Assembly (NCBI RefSeq): GCF_002072955.1
Contig: NZ_LPUF01000001.1
Location: forward strand, 1,634,896-1,698,895
Direction of reading: 5' to 3'
Length of the DNA stretch: 64,000 nucleotides
From: Methyloprofundus sedimenti
Lineage (GTDB): Bacteria; Pseudomonadota; Gammaproteobacteria; Methylococcales; Methylomonadaceae
Part shown: positions 1 to 9,922 of the stretch, piece after piece
How the letters are laid out: each line of letters opens with the position of its first letter
Numbering within the stretch: the stretch's first letter is position 1
The notes under the pieces: model-generated
What the model saw: only the letters and a program-made list of their open reading frames with translations
Told to the model about the DNA's origin: nothing
Databases searched by the model: none
Made by a program: the position numbers and the translations under genes

Positions 1-1
1 G

Positions 2-823
2 AGTGGCTATCGTTTTTTTGTGGATACTTTATTATCCGTTAAACCCTTGCAAGACCAAGAGCTTGATTTACTGCATGATGGTTTCAGCAACCAGGAAAAT
101 GAAGATGTGGTCGGCATGGCATCTAAATTATTATCCGAAACATCGCATATGGCCGGCGTGGTCACATTACCGCGTAAAGACCTGGTCTGTTTGCGGCATA
201 TAGAATTTTTACCTTTATCCAACACGCGCGTGCTTGTTATTTTTGTGACTAACGAGCATGAAGTGCATAACCGGATAATTCATACCTCAAAAAAGTTTTC
301 TGTTACAGAATTGCAGCAAGCTGCAAATTACCTTATTTCTTTATATACGGGGCGCAGTCTTGCCGCAGTTCGTGAAGCTGTAGTTAAAGAGTTACAGCAA
401 GATCAGAAACGCGTCAATCAAAGTATGCTGGATGCCATTAATATGGCGCAGCTGGCTTTCAGCAATGATGAGAAGAAAGAGGATTATATTCTATCCGGAG
501 AAACCAATTTGATGGGTTTTTCTGAGTTGTCAGATATGGATCGCTTAAAAGGATTGTTTGATGCTTTTAGCCAGAAGCGTGGCATTATTCATTTACTAGA
601 TAAATGTCTGGAAGCCGATGGTGTACAAATCTATATAGGCGAAGAGTCAGGTTATCAGGCTTTTGATCGCTGTAGTCTGGTTACATCTTCCTATTCAATC
701 AATAATGAAGTCGTTGGCGTGTTAGGTGTCATAGGGCCAACGCGGATGGCTTATGAGAAAATTATTCCTTATGTCGATGTCACGGCAAAATTATTGGGTG
801 CTGCCTTGAAAACCAAGTCTTGA
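2..823 (+). CDS. hrcA: Heat-inducible transcription repressor HrcA (5' end outside the window)
   Basis: HrcA represses class I heat-shock genes by binding CIRCE operators. The frame is already open at base 2 and reads SGYRFFVDTLL, the segment that normally follows the N-terminal winged helix in HrcA, so the DNA-binding domain lies upstream of the window. What remains is the GAF-like effector region and the conserved C-terminal part ending in GVIGPTRMAYEKIIPYVD. The GTG at base 20 is an internal valine, not a start. It sits directly upstream of grpE-dnaK-dnaJ, the usual arrangement in HrcA-bearing gammaproteobacteria. I see no CIRCE repeat near grpE or dnaK in this window, so its operator is probably elsewhere, for example before groES (inference). 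Confidence 0.93.
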   Translation, partial: SGYRFFVDTLLSVKPLQDQELDLLHDGFSNQENEDVVGMASKLLSETSHMAGVVTLPRKDLVCLRHIEFLPLSNTRVLVIFVTNEHEVHNRIIHTSKKFSVTELQQAANYLISLYTGRSLAAVREAVVKELQQDQKRVNQSMLDAINMAQLAFSNDEKKEDYILSGETNLMGFSELSDMDRLKGLFDAFSQKRGIIHLLDKCLEADGVQIYIGEESGYQAFDRCSLVTSSYSINNEVVGVLGVIGPTRMAYEKIIPYVDVTAKLLGAALKTKS

Positions 824-846
824 ATAGTGAGTAAGTATCCCCATGA
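819..846 (+). promoter_or_regulatory. Sigma-32-type heat-shock promoter of grpE
   Basis: CTTGAAT at 819-825 and CCCCATGA at 839-846 are separated by 13 bases. This closely matches the sigma-32 consensus (CTTGAAA, 11-16 bases, CCCCATnT). The -35 box overlaps the hrcA stop codon, and grpE starts 50 bases downstream. Seen directly; activity is inferred. Confidence 0.7.
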
Positions 847-896
847 TAAAAGAATCTTTTTACAATGAGTTAATAATATTTTCTGGAGTACGATAA

Positions 897-1499
897 ATGA
901 GTAAAGATCAACCATCCCCGGAGTCTCAAGCAGCTAGCGATTTGATTGAAGGCCTTGCTGAACTTGATAATGAGGAAACTGCAGAGGCAGTTGAAGTACC
1001 AGAGTCCGAAGATGCAGAACTTTCTGTAGAAGAGTTAAAAAAACAATTGGCAAAAGCTGAAAAAAAAGCCGCTGATAACTGGGATAAAGTCTTGCGAGTT
1101 CAGGCGGAAATGGAGAACCTGAAAAGACGCACACAAAAAGACCTGGATAGCGCACATAAATATGGCCTGGAAAAATTTGCCAAGGAATTGCTCAGTGTGA
1201 TTGATTCACTGGAATTAGGTATACAAGCTGCGACTAGTGATGTGCCTGAAGTTGTCAAATTAAGAGAAGGCAGTGAATTAACCGTTAAACAGTTTGAAGC
1301 AGTATTTGCTAAATTTAATATTGAAGCAATTGACCCTATCGGCCAGCCGTTTAACCCGGAATTCCATCAGGCAATGACTATGGTGCCAACGGCGGATGCA
1401 GAGCCAAATACTGTCATTAATGTATTTCAAAAAGGTTACGTTTTGAATGGCCGCTTAATACGCCCTGCAATGGTAGTGGTTGCCCAGGCTATCGCATAA
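897..1499 (+). CDS. grpE: Nucleotide exchange factor GrpE
   Basis: GrpE releases ADP from DnaK and so drives its ATPase cycle in the cytoplasm. The 200-residue protein has the normal layout: an acidic, poorly ordered N-terminus (about 1-45), a long coiled-coil helix (about 45-110, with NWDKVLRVQAEMENLKRR), and a C-terminal beta domain with PFNPEFHQAM and the final NGRLIRPAMVVVAQ. The ATG is preceded by GGAG at 885-888. It lies between hrcA and dnaK, with a sigma-32-like promoter of its own 50 bases upstream. Length and sequence are ordinary for the family. Confidence 0.97.
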   Translation: MSKDQPSPESQAASDLIEGLAELDNEETAEAVEVPESEDAELSVEELKKQLAKAEKKAADNWDKVLRVQAEMENLKRRTQKDLDSAHKYGLEKFAKELLSVIDSLELGIQAATSDVPEVVKLREGSELTVKQFEAVFAKFNIEAIDPIGQPFNPEFHQAMTMVPTADAEPNTVINVFQKGYVLNGRLIRPAMVVVAQAIA

Positions 1500-1522
1500 A
1501 ATAATTCATTTTGAAAAGTAGG

Positions 1523-1550
1523 CTTGAAATAAAAATTAACAACCACATAT
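1523..1550 (+). promoter_or_regulatory. Sigma-32-type heat-shock promoter of dnaK
   Basis: CTTGAAA at 1523-1529 is a perfect sigma-32 -35 box. After a 13-base spacer comes CCACATAT at 1543-1550, one mismatch from CCCCATAT. The dnaK ATG is 42 bases further on. With the grpE promoter this suggests that sigma-32 feeds the operon at two points. Motifs seen directly; function inferred. Confidence 0.72.
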
Positions 1551-1592
1551 CAGATTTAACTTTTAAATATATAAACCTTTTTGGAGCATTCA

Positions 1593-3521
1593 ATGGCTAA
1601 AATGATTGGAATTGATTTAGGAACGACTAACTCTTGTGTTGCCGTTCTGGAAAATGGTAAAGCGCGTGTTATCGAAAACAGCGAAGGCGCACGTACTACA
1701 CCTTCTATTATTGCATTTACTAAAGATGACGAAGTCCTGGTAGGTCAATCGGCTAAACGTCAGGCTGTAACTAACCCTGAAAATACTTTATTTGCGATTA
1801 AGCGTCTTATCGGGCGTCGCTTTAAAGATGATGTGGTACAAAAAGACATCAAAATGGTGCCTTATAAAATCATTGAAGCAGAAAATGGTGATGCCTGGGT
1901 GGAATGTCATGGTAAAAAAATGGCTGCACCTGAAGTTTCATCTCGTGTATTGATGAAATTAAAAAAAGATGCGGAAGCATTTTTAGGTGAAACAGTTACA
2001 GAAGCGGTTATTACAGTTCCTGCCTACTTTAATGATTCACAGCGTCAGGCAACTAAAGATGCCGGTCGTGTTGCTGGACTTGATGTTAAACGTATTATCA
2101 ATGAGCCAACTGCGGCGGCTTTGGCATTTGGTATGGACCAGGTGCCAGGTGATTCTACAATTGCAGTGTATGACTTAGGTGGAGGTACTTTTGATATTTC
2201 CATTATTGAAATTGCAGAAGTGGAAGGTGAGCACCAGTTCGAAGTACTAGCCACTAACGGTGATACTTTCCTCGGTGGTGAAGATTTCGATTTACGTATT
2301 ATTGATTATCTGGCTGCAGAATTTAAAAAAGATAATGGCATTGATCTACACAATGATCCATTAGCGTTACAGCGCTTAAAAGAGGCAGCAGAAAAAGCGA
2401 AAATTGAACTTTCTTCAGCAGAACAAACTGATGTCAATTTACCTTATGTGACTGCTGATGCCACAGGACCTAAGCATTTAAATGTTAAATTAACACGTGC
2501 TAAATTAGAATCTTTAGTGAGTGATTTGATCGATCGCACTAAAGGTCCTTGTGAAATGGCATTAAAAGATGCAGGCTTATCAGCTAAACAGATTAATCAC
2601 GTTATTCTGGTCGGTGGTCAATCACGTATGCCGAAAGTGCAGGCTATGGTACAAAGCATCTTCGGCAAAGAGCCGCGTAAAGATGTTAATCCTGATGAAG
2701 CGGTTGCCTTAGGTGCAGCGATTCAGGCAGGTGTATTAGGTGGTGATGTTAAAGACGTTTTATTATTAGATGTTACGCCTCTGTCTCTGGGTATTGAGAC
2801 TATGGGCGGTGTAATGACTAAGCTTATCGAAAAAAATACGACGATTCCAACTAACGCATCACAGGTATTTTCAACAGCTGATGATAATCAAACAGCGGTT
2901 ACGGTACATGTATTACAAGGTGAGCGTGAAGTAGCATCGGGCAATAAATCATTGGGACGTTTTGATCTGGCTGATATTCCACCTGCACGTCGTGGCATAC
3001 CGCAGATTGAAGTAACATTTGATATTGATGCCAATGGTATCTTGAATGTTTCTGCAAAAGATAAAGCAACGGGCAAAGAACAGTCGATTATCATTAAAGC
3101 GTCGAGTGGTTTATCGGATGATGAAGTTGAACGCATGATTAAAGATGCCGAAGCTCATGCAGAAGAAGATAAAAAAGTTACTGCATTGGTTTCTGCACGT
3201 AACACTGCGGAAAGCATGATTAATGCGACTGAAAAATCGATTGAAGAGCTCGGTGAGCAAGTCACTGCTGAAGAGAAAACTGCGATTGAAGCTGCCATTA
3301 CGGAACTTAAAGAAGCGATCAAAGGCAACGATAAAGACGCTATCGAAGCGAAAACTACTGCATTAACTGAATTATCAGGAAAATTGGCTGAGCGTGCGTA
3401 TGCACAGCATGCAGGCTCTGAAGAGTCTGCTGCTGATGCTGGCGAGCAATCTGCAGCAGATGTTGACGATAGTGTTGTTGATGCAGAGTTTGAAGAAGTA
3501 AAAGACGACGATAAAAAATAA
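1593..3521 (+). CDS. dnaK: Molecular chaperone DnaK (Hsp70)
   Basis: DnaK binds exposed hydrophobic peptides in an ATP-controlled cycle with DnaJ and GrpE. The start is the ATG at 1593 ([20 protein letters not shown]), with GGAG just upstream; an in-frame TTG at 1581 would add only four residues and lies on the ribosome site. The 642-residue protein has the ATPase domain (about 1-385, phosphate loops DLGTTN and DLGGGTFD, the [10 protein letters not shown] segment), the [15 protein letters not shown] linker, a beta-sandwich peptide-binding domain and a helical lid. It ends in the acidic EEVKDDDKK tail. A strong sigma-32-like promoter precedes it and a hairpin separates it from dnaJ. Confidence 0.99.
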   Translation: MAKMIGIDLGTTNSCVAVLENGKARVIENSEGARTTPSIIAFTKDDEVLVGQSAKRQAVTNPENTLFAIKRLIGRRFKDDVVQKDIKMVPYKIIEAENGDAWVECHGKKMAAPEVSSRVLMKLKKDAEAFLGETVTEAVITVPAYFNDSQRQATKDAGRVAGLDVKRIINEPTAAALAFGMDQVPGDSTIAVYDLGGGTFDISIIEIAEVEGEHQFEVLATNGDTFLGGEDFDLRIIDYLAAEFKKDNGIDLHNDPLALQRLKEAAEKAKIELSSAEQTDVNLPYVTADATGPKHLNVKLTRAKLESLVSDLIDRTKGPCEMALKDAGLSAKQINHVILVGGQSRMPKVQAMVQSIFGKEPRKDVNPDEAVALGAAIQAGVLGGDVKDVLLLDVTPLSLGIETMGGVMTKLIEKNTTIPTNASQVFSTADDNQTAVTVHVLQGEREVASGNKSLGRFDLADIPPARRGIPQIEVTFDIDANGILNVSAKDKATGKEQSIIIKASSGLSDDEVERMIKDAEAHAEEDKKVTALVSARNTAESMINATEKSIEELGEQVTAEEKTAIEAAITELKEAIKGNDKDAIEAKTTALTELSGKLAERAYAQHAGSEESAADAGEQSAADVDDSVVDAEFEEVKDDDKK

Positions 3522-3550
3522 GTTTTTTACATCGATGTTTTAATAATGAA

Positions 3551-3587
3551 AACGCCTCGTCACGGGAAGAATCTGTGCCGGGGCGTT
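3551..3587 (+). terminator. Hairpin between dnaK and dnaJ, possible partial terminator
   Basis: The arms AACGCCTCGTCAC (3551-3563) and GTGCCGGGGCGTT (3575-3587) pair over 13 positions with one mismatch and one wobble, around an 11-base loop. Only a short T-poor stretch follows, so it may attenuate rather than stop transcription, or stabilise the dnaK 3' end. Confidence 0.5.
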
Positions 3588-3788
3588 GTTGTAAGTATAT
3601 AAATGCTAGCTTTGTGGTTTGGCTTTATTTTTAAGAGAAAAATATATTATCGACGATAATTATTATTTCTTAATATCTTGAGGCATATTTTCTGCACTTC
3701 GCTTGAAAGTCCTGTAAGGCACAAAGCTTATTTAAATAGAATTTTAACAGGGGTTAAGCCCTGGCAATGTTAGGGTGTGGACTGAACA

Positions 3789-5746
<1,958 letters not shown>

Positions 5747-5940
5747 TCATACTTTGCGTGAGTTTGAACTGCCACTTTCTGGTATCTGGCTTTTTTGCCG
5801 ATAGAGGGGCATTGTTGTGAAAACAGCGACATGGCCTGTTTTGCACATGTTTTAGTGCCATGCTCTTGAGCAAAAGCAGCGCTCTATTTGCCCGTACTAG
5901 TAAAACTGCGCGTAGTATAAAAAAGTGAGTAATATCTCAC

Positions 5941-5981
5941 TTTGAAAAAATCAAACGGTCAGTTTTTCAAAAACTGGCCGT
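5941..5981 (-). terminator. Terminator after cobT (minus strand)
   Basis: ACGGTCAGTTTTT and AAAAACTGGCCGT (5955-5981) pair over 13 positions with one wobble. Read on the minus strand the hairpin is followed by TTTGATTTTTTC, a T-rich tract, so it fits termination of cobT transcription; on the plus strand no T-run follows for dapB. Confidence 0.7.
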
Positions 5982-6021
5982 CAAAGAATAAAAAAAAGGG
6001 TATCAATTGATAGGAGCTATG

Positions 6022-7086
6022 TTAAAGCGATTTAGTTTGCTTGCTATTACTGTCTGAGACCTGTGCCTGAGCAAATGTTGCCATTTGCTTATGTAAAGCA
6101 CAGGCTGAACGTAATAAGGGAATCGCAACCGCTGCTCCGCTTGCTTCACCCAGGCGCATATTAAGATTTAACAGTGCTTTGGCTTGTAACGCTTGTAGAA
6201 TTAATTGGTGACCTTGTTCTTGCGATTTGTGTGCAAATATTAGCCAGGGTTTTATATCAGCATTAATGCGTGTGGCGATTAAAGCAGCAACACTGCAGAT
6301 AAAGCCATCCACCAGAATAGGTGTGCGTTGTTGCGCCGCTGCCAGATAAGCGCCCGTTAAGGCAGCTATTTCAAAGCCGCCGAAATGTTGCAGGACAGAG
6401 AGCGGCAAGTCACCTGCACTGGCATGCTTATTTAAGGCTTGCTGTATGATTTTAACCTTGTGTCGTATACCTGAGTGGTCTAATCCTGTACCTGCCCCCG
6501 TCAAGTGCTGGGCATTTATATTCAGTAATCTGCAGGCGATTGCTGTAGCACTACTGGTATTGGCAATACCCATATCTCCAGCAATAAACAGATCACTATT
6601 ATCAGCAAGTGCTCTAGTTACTGCATCTTTTCCAGCCTGTAAAGCCAGCAATAATTGTTTTTCAGTCATTGCGGGCTGAGTCAAGAAGTTAGCTGTGCCT
6701 AAGGCTATTTTTTGATGAATAATATTTAACTCAGTCAATGAACTGGCAACCCCGACATCGACTATTTCAAGATGTGCCTGGTGTTGTTTTGCCAGTACAC
6801 TGATAGCAGCGCCGCCATGGACAAAGTTTTTTACCATTTCAGCGGTAACTGCCTGAGGAAATGCAGAAACACCTGCATTGGCGATACCATGGTCAGCAGC
6901 AAAAATACTGATCCATACTTTATCGACACTAGGCATATTAGTTGCCTGTAGCGCCGCAAGCCGTATCGCCAGGTCTTCCAGATCACCCAGGGAGCCAGCG
7001 GGCTTAGTCAGTTGCTCCTGTCGCTTTATTGCCGTTAGTTTATAGCGTTGATCTGGCTGTGGAATAGGGTGTTGCAACCAGTCCAT
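6022..7086 (-). CDS. cobT: Nicotinate-nucleotide-dimethylbenzimidazole phosphoribosyltransferase CobT
   Basis: CobT transfers phosphoribose from nicotinate mononucleotide to a lower-ligand base such as dimethylbenzimidazole, making alpha-ribazole phosphate for the cobalamin nucleotide loop. I start it at the ATG at 7086 (MDWLQHPIPQPD), three bases after the cobU stop, which gives 354 residues, the usual length. A longer reading would overlap cobU by 55 bases. Conserved parts include FAADHGIANAGVSAFP, GDMGIANTSSA, and the C-terminal MRLGEASGAA with the proposed catalytic Glu. It completes a usp-cobU-cobT minus-strand unit. No cobalamin riboswitch is visible upstream. Confidence 0.96.
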   Translation of the reverse strand: MDWLQHPIPQPDQRYKLTAIKRQEQLTKPAGSLGDLEDLAIRLAALQATNMPSVDKVWISIFAADHGIANAGVSAFPQAVTAEMVKNFVHGGAAISVLAKQHQAHLEIVDVGVASSLTELNIIHQKIALGTANFLTQPAMTEKQLLLALQAGKDAVTRALADNSDLFIAGDMGIANTSSATAIACRLLNINAQHLTGAGTGLDHSGIRHKVKIIQQALNKHASAGDLPLSVLQHFGGFEIAALTGAYLAAAQQRTPILVDGFICSVAALIATRINADIKPWLIFAHKSQEQGHQLILQALQAKALLNLNMRLGEASGAAVAIPLLRSACALHKQMATFAQAQVSDSNSKQTKSL

Positions 7087-7088
7087 TG

Positions 7089-7613
7089 CTAATGCTTTAA
7101 CGCAAGGGGTAATCCAGCTGTTACTAAAGTAACATGCGAGCAAATCTTTGCCAGTTGTTGATGCAGTTTGCCTGCTTCATCAACAAAGCGACGTGTCATT
7201 GCATCCACTGAAACAACTCCCAAACCGACTTCATTGCTGACAAAAGCAATATCTGTGTGTAAATCGGGTACTATTTCCAGCAGGGCTTGTTTTTGCTGGA
7301 GAAAAATGTCTTCCTGATATTCTCCCCGGGTATTAAAGAGAATATTGCTTAACCATAAGGTTAAGCAGTCCACTATCAGGTAATTATTGGTACTCGCATA
7401 TTGCGCTAATACATCTGCGATAAGAATAGGTTCTTCAATGGTTTCCCAGTATCTAGGTCGCTCAGCCTGATGTTTGCTAATACGCTCTAGCATTTCATCG
7501 TCACCTGCTGACCCTGTTGCAATGTATATAACTTGTTTATTACTCGTTTGAGCGAGTTGTTCGGCATAATTACTTTTGCCCGAGCGTGCACCACCTAAAA
7601 TTAGATGCTTCAT
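7089..7613 (-). CDS. cobU: Adenosylcobinamide kinase / guanylyltransferase CobU
   Basis: CobU phosphorylates adenosylcobinamide and transfers GMP to it, activating the corrin ring for nucleotide-loop assembly. The 174-residue protein starts MKHLILGGARSGKSNYAE, with the P-loop at residues 7-14. It also contains the segment RISKHQAERPRYWETIEEP, which carries the histidine that is guanylylated in this family, and VSNEVGLGVV. Length is normal. It starts 3 bases after the stop of the upstream universal-stress gene and is followed immediately by cobT, so translation is probably coupled. cobS and cobC are not in the window. Confidence 0.96.
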   Translation of the reverse strand: MKHLILGGARSGKSNYAEQLAQTSNKQVIYIATGSAGDDEMLERISKHQAERPRYWETIEEPILIADVLAQYASTNNYLIVDCLTLWLSNILFNTRGEYQEDIFLQQKQALLEIVPDLHTDIAFVSNEVGLGVVSVDAMTRRFVDEAGKLHQQLAKICSHVTLVTAGLPLALKH

Positions 7614-7616
7614 GAT

Positions 7617-8060
7617 TTAATCATCCTTTAAACGTACTGCCAGAACATCGCATTTTGCATGATGTAGAACCCCGTTAGCCGTCGAACCTAATAATAAAGC
7701 CAAACCATGGCGACCATGCGAGCCGACTACAATCAGGTCTGCATGCTGTTCCTCGGCAGTAGCCACGATTTCCAGTTTGGCACTGCCCATTTCCAGAAAC
7801 TGTCTGTCTTCAGGAATAGACAGTTGTTTACCCAGTTCTGCCAATCGTTTCGTTGCTGCATTAATCAATTGTTCATTTAAATCAATATCAAAAGGAATAA
7901 CCGGTCCGTAGGCAGCATCAGTGATGGGCAAGTTATCGACTATATGTATCACACTCAGCTTTGCGTGATATTTTGCCGCTAAATAACGTGCTTTTTGAGC
8001 CACGACTTGACCATGTTCAGAAAAATCTGCAGCTAATAAAATATGTTGATAGTTATGCAT
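7617..8060 (-). CDS. Universal stress protein, UspA family
   Basis: This is a single-domain 147-residue Usp. It has the N-terminal YQHILLAADFSEHG strand and the ATP-binding signature near the C-terminus, VVGSHGRHGLALLLGSTANGV, which fits G-x2-G-x9-G-S/T; the protein is therefore probably of the nucleotide-binding class. A strong ribosome site (GGGAGG) precedes the ATG. The gene is the promoter-proximal member of usp-cobU-cobT with a 3-base gap to cobU. I know of no functional link between a Usp and cobalamin assembly, and the pairing may simply be positional. Confidence 0.93.
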   Translation of the reverse strand: MHNYQHILLAADFSEHGQVVAQKARYLAAKYHAKLSVIHIVDNLPITDAAYGPVIPFDIDLNEQLINAATKRLAELGKQLSIPEDRQFLEMGSAKLEIVATAEEQHADLIVVGSHGRHGLALLLGSTANGVLHHAKCDVLAVRLKDD

Positions 8061-8184
8061 TCTAGCCTCCCTAAGTAATTCAATAATTCTAATTTAACAT
8101 CTTTTGCAACAGAGTGTATACGCAGTCTAGAATTTTATGTCTGGTTTTTTTAAGTGTATATTAATATCTAATATTACCAATGAC

Positions 8185-8712
8185 TTAAGATGCAGGGCTA
8201 ATGGGAAATAAGATCCCCATGATTTGAGAGGCGCTAAATACGTATAAGAAAGCGATACCTAAAGCAAAAGAAAATGATTTGTTTAAGGCATGACGGATGA
8301 TATGGGCTGTTACTAACCAGTTCCATATCATAAGTGCTAGCATTGTTAAAATAGCAAGCATATTACTAGGATCCTGATTCAGTATTGCAAGTATAGGTAT
8401 CGCAAAAGTACTTATAATCGCATCAGTACCGAGCAAAGTGCTCGTAGTTTGTACAAAGCGTTGTAGTTTATTTGCAATACTTAGTATCAAAGCTGCAAAA
8501 CTGAATGTAATGATAAGTTCTGTAGCAACCTGGAACAAAGCACTTAAACTATCGGAAGATAACAGTATAAGTAGATAGCTGATAAGTGCATAGGCGATAG
8601 TAGACAGACGCAAAAGTTGTTTTGAATGAGGTATTTCATGTGGCCCTTTTTTGAATAAACAGACATTGAAAAGTAGTTTTAGATATGCGTACATAGTTTT
8701 TAGAAAGCCCAT
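8185..8712 (-). CDS. Hypothetical multispanning membrane protein
   Basis: I do not recognise the family with certainty. The 175-residue protein has a short basic N-terminus (MGFLKTMYAYLKLLFNVCLFKKGPHEIPHSK) and then about five hydrophobic segments (roughly residues 36-52, 58-82, 98-112, 118-140 and 148-170). There are no catalytic motifs or cysteine clusters. The layout resembles small Yip1-like inner membrane proteins. It stands alone, divergent from the CsgG-like gene at 8874, and a 124-base gap separates it from the usp gene. Function unknown. Confidence 0.75.
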   Translation of the reverse strand: MGFLKTMYAYLKLLFNVCLFKKGPHEIPHSKQLLRLSTIAYALISYLLILLSSDSLSALFQVATELIITFSFAALILSIANKLQRFVQTTSTLLGTDAIISTFAIPILAILNQDPSNMLAILTMLALMIWNWLVTAHIIRHALNKSFSFALGIAFLYVFSASQIMGILFPISPAS

Positions 8713-8873
8713 TTCAAGGGAAAAAGAGGATAAGCGGAATTATATTAATTTGAAACTATTATACTGCCTTTAGAGTCAAGGGCCTGTTTAAGCGAAAAGT
8801 TATTTTGCACATTCAGTAAAGGCTCATTATATGCAGTATAATTTGCCAGAAACACATAAGGAGAAATGAATAT

Positions 8874-9815
8874 ATGCAAAAATTTTTTGTGTTACTGCTA
8901 GCCTCTTTTTTTATAGAAGTATCCTTCGCCGTTCCAGTAAAACAGCCTACAATGGCGGTACTGCCATTTCAACTTAGTCAGGTGATTGGAACAACTCACA
9001 TAGGTGAGGTAGCTATAACACGGACACTGGCTGAACGAGAATTTTCTAATCAGCTAATTCAGTTTCTGGCAAAGTCCAGAAAGTTTAATATGTTGAGTCG
9101 TACCCAGATCGACAAAGTCATGGCTGAAAACCGCTTGACTGAATCATCCTGGGCAGCGCCTGGGCAAATAGAAATAATGGGTAAACTTCTGGTCGCAGAC
9201 TATTTAGTCACTGGTGTTATTAACCGGCTGGAAACCAGTGCTGTGAGTCAGAATATCGCTATCACTGGAGAAACATTACCGAGGCTGGTAACAACATTCA
9301 AAAGTCAATTTCAGGTTATTCAAAGCAGCACAGGGAAAATTGTATTAGCGGATCAAGTCATTAGTAAAATAAAATTTGATGAAGTGCGCAGGGAAATTCC
9401 ATCAGCAGAAAGACGCTACTGGACTGAAGCTGATTATAAAGATCTGTTATTTACCCAAGCTGCAACAGAAGTTGGAAATGTAATTCTTGCCGGGATATAT
9501 CCGATAAAGATTATTGAAGTATCAAGCACTGGTGTTATTTTAAATAGAGGTAAAGGGGTGGGGCTTGAAGTAGGCAAACAATGTAAGGTGGTCCATCAAA
9601 GAGAATCCTTAATTGATGTTGATACCGGCGAGTCATTGGGAGGGTATGAAGAGCAGGTTGGTAGCATAGAAGTGACTTCGGTCGAAGAGAAGTTCAGTAA
9701 GGCAAAAATAATTTCTGGAACAGGGCGCATCCTGTATGGAGATATTTGTAGGCTATTGAATACCGGGATTAGAGAAACTGTCCCTGACTATCCCAGAGTG
9801 ACTCCTGGGTGGTAA
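8874..9815 (+). CDS. CsgG/HfaB-family secreted protein
   Basis: The 313-residue protein has an N-terminal signal peptide (MQKFFVLLLASFFIEVSFA, probable cleavage after SFA) and a CsgG-type domain (about 25-215), with the phrase MAVLPFQ near the start and FNMLSRTQIDKVMAE. CsgG proper is a lipoprotein forming the curli export pore; this protein lacks a lipobox cysteine and there are no curli genes nearby, so curli secretion is unlikely. AAGGAG at 8858-8863 supports the start. It heads a run of three lipoprotein genes (9923-12631), pointing to an envelope role with them. The C-terminal 100 residues look like a beta-rich domain of unknown role. Confidence 0.82.
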   Translation: MQKFFVLLLASFFIEVSFAVPVKQPTMAVLPFQLSQVIGTTHIGEVAITRTLAEREFSNQLIQFLAKSRKFNMLSRTQIDKVMAENRLTESSWAAPGQIEIMGKLLVADYLVTGVINRLETSAVSQNIAITGETLPRLVTTFKSQFQVIQSSTGKIVLADQVISKIKFDEVRREIPSAERRYWTEADYKDLLFTQAATEVGNVILAGIYPIKIIEVSSTGVILNRGKGVGLEVGKQCKVVHQRESLIDVDTGESLGGYEEQVGSIEVTSVEEKFSKAKIISGTGRILYGDICRLLNTGIRETVPDYPRVTPGW

Positions 9816-9922
9816 GGGCAACGTATTGCTAGATTGTATGCTTCGATGGAAGGCAGGGAGTGGCAGTATCTAATGGATTTTTTGATTTTATATCACTCAA
9901 TAAGCTGTAAACTCTAGCAAAT

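Noticed and set aside
20-823. HrcA read from the GTG at base 20 as a complete gene
   Set aside because: The frame is open to the window edge and encodes SGYRFF, conserved HrcA sequence, before that GTG. The gene is cut by the window.
824-1592. CIRCE operator for HrcA
   Set aside because: No TTAGCACTC/GAGTGCTAA inverted repeat is present before grpE or dnaK.
3702-3730. Third sigma-32-type promoter before dnaJ (CTTGAAA)
   Set aside because: No sequence resembling CCCCATnT occurs at 11-16 bases downstream, so the box alone is insufficient.
8061-8184. Cobalamin riboswitch before the usp-cobU-cobT unit
   Set aside because: The gap is only 124 bases, too short for a full riboswitch, and I see no B12-box-like sequence.
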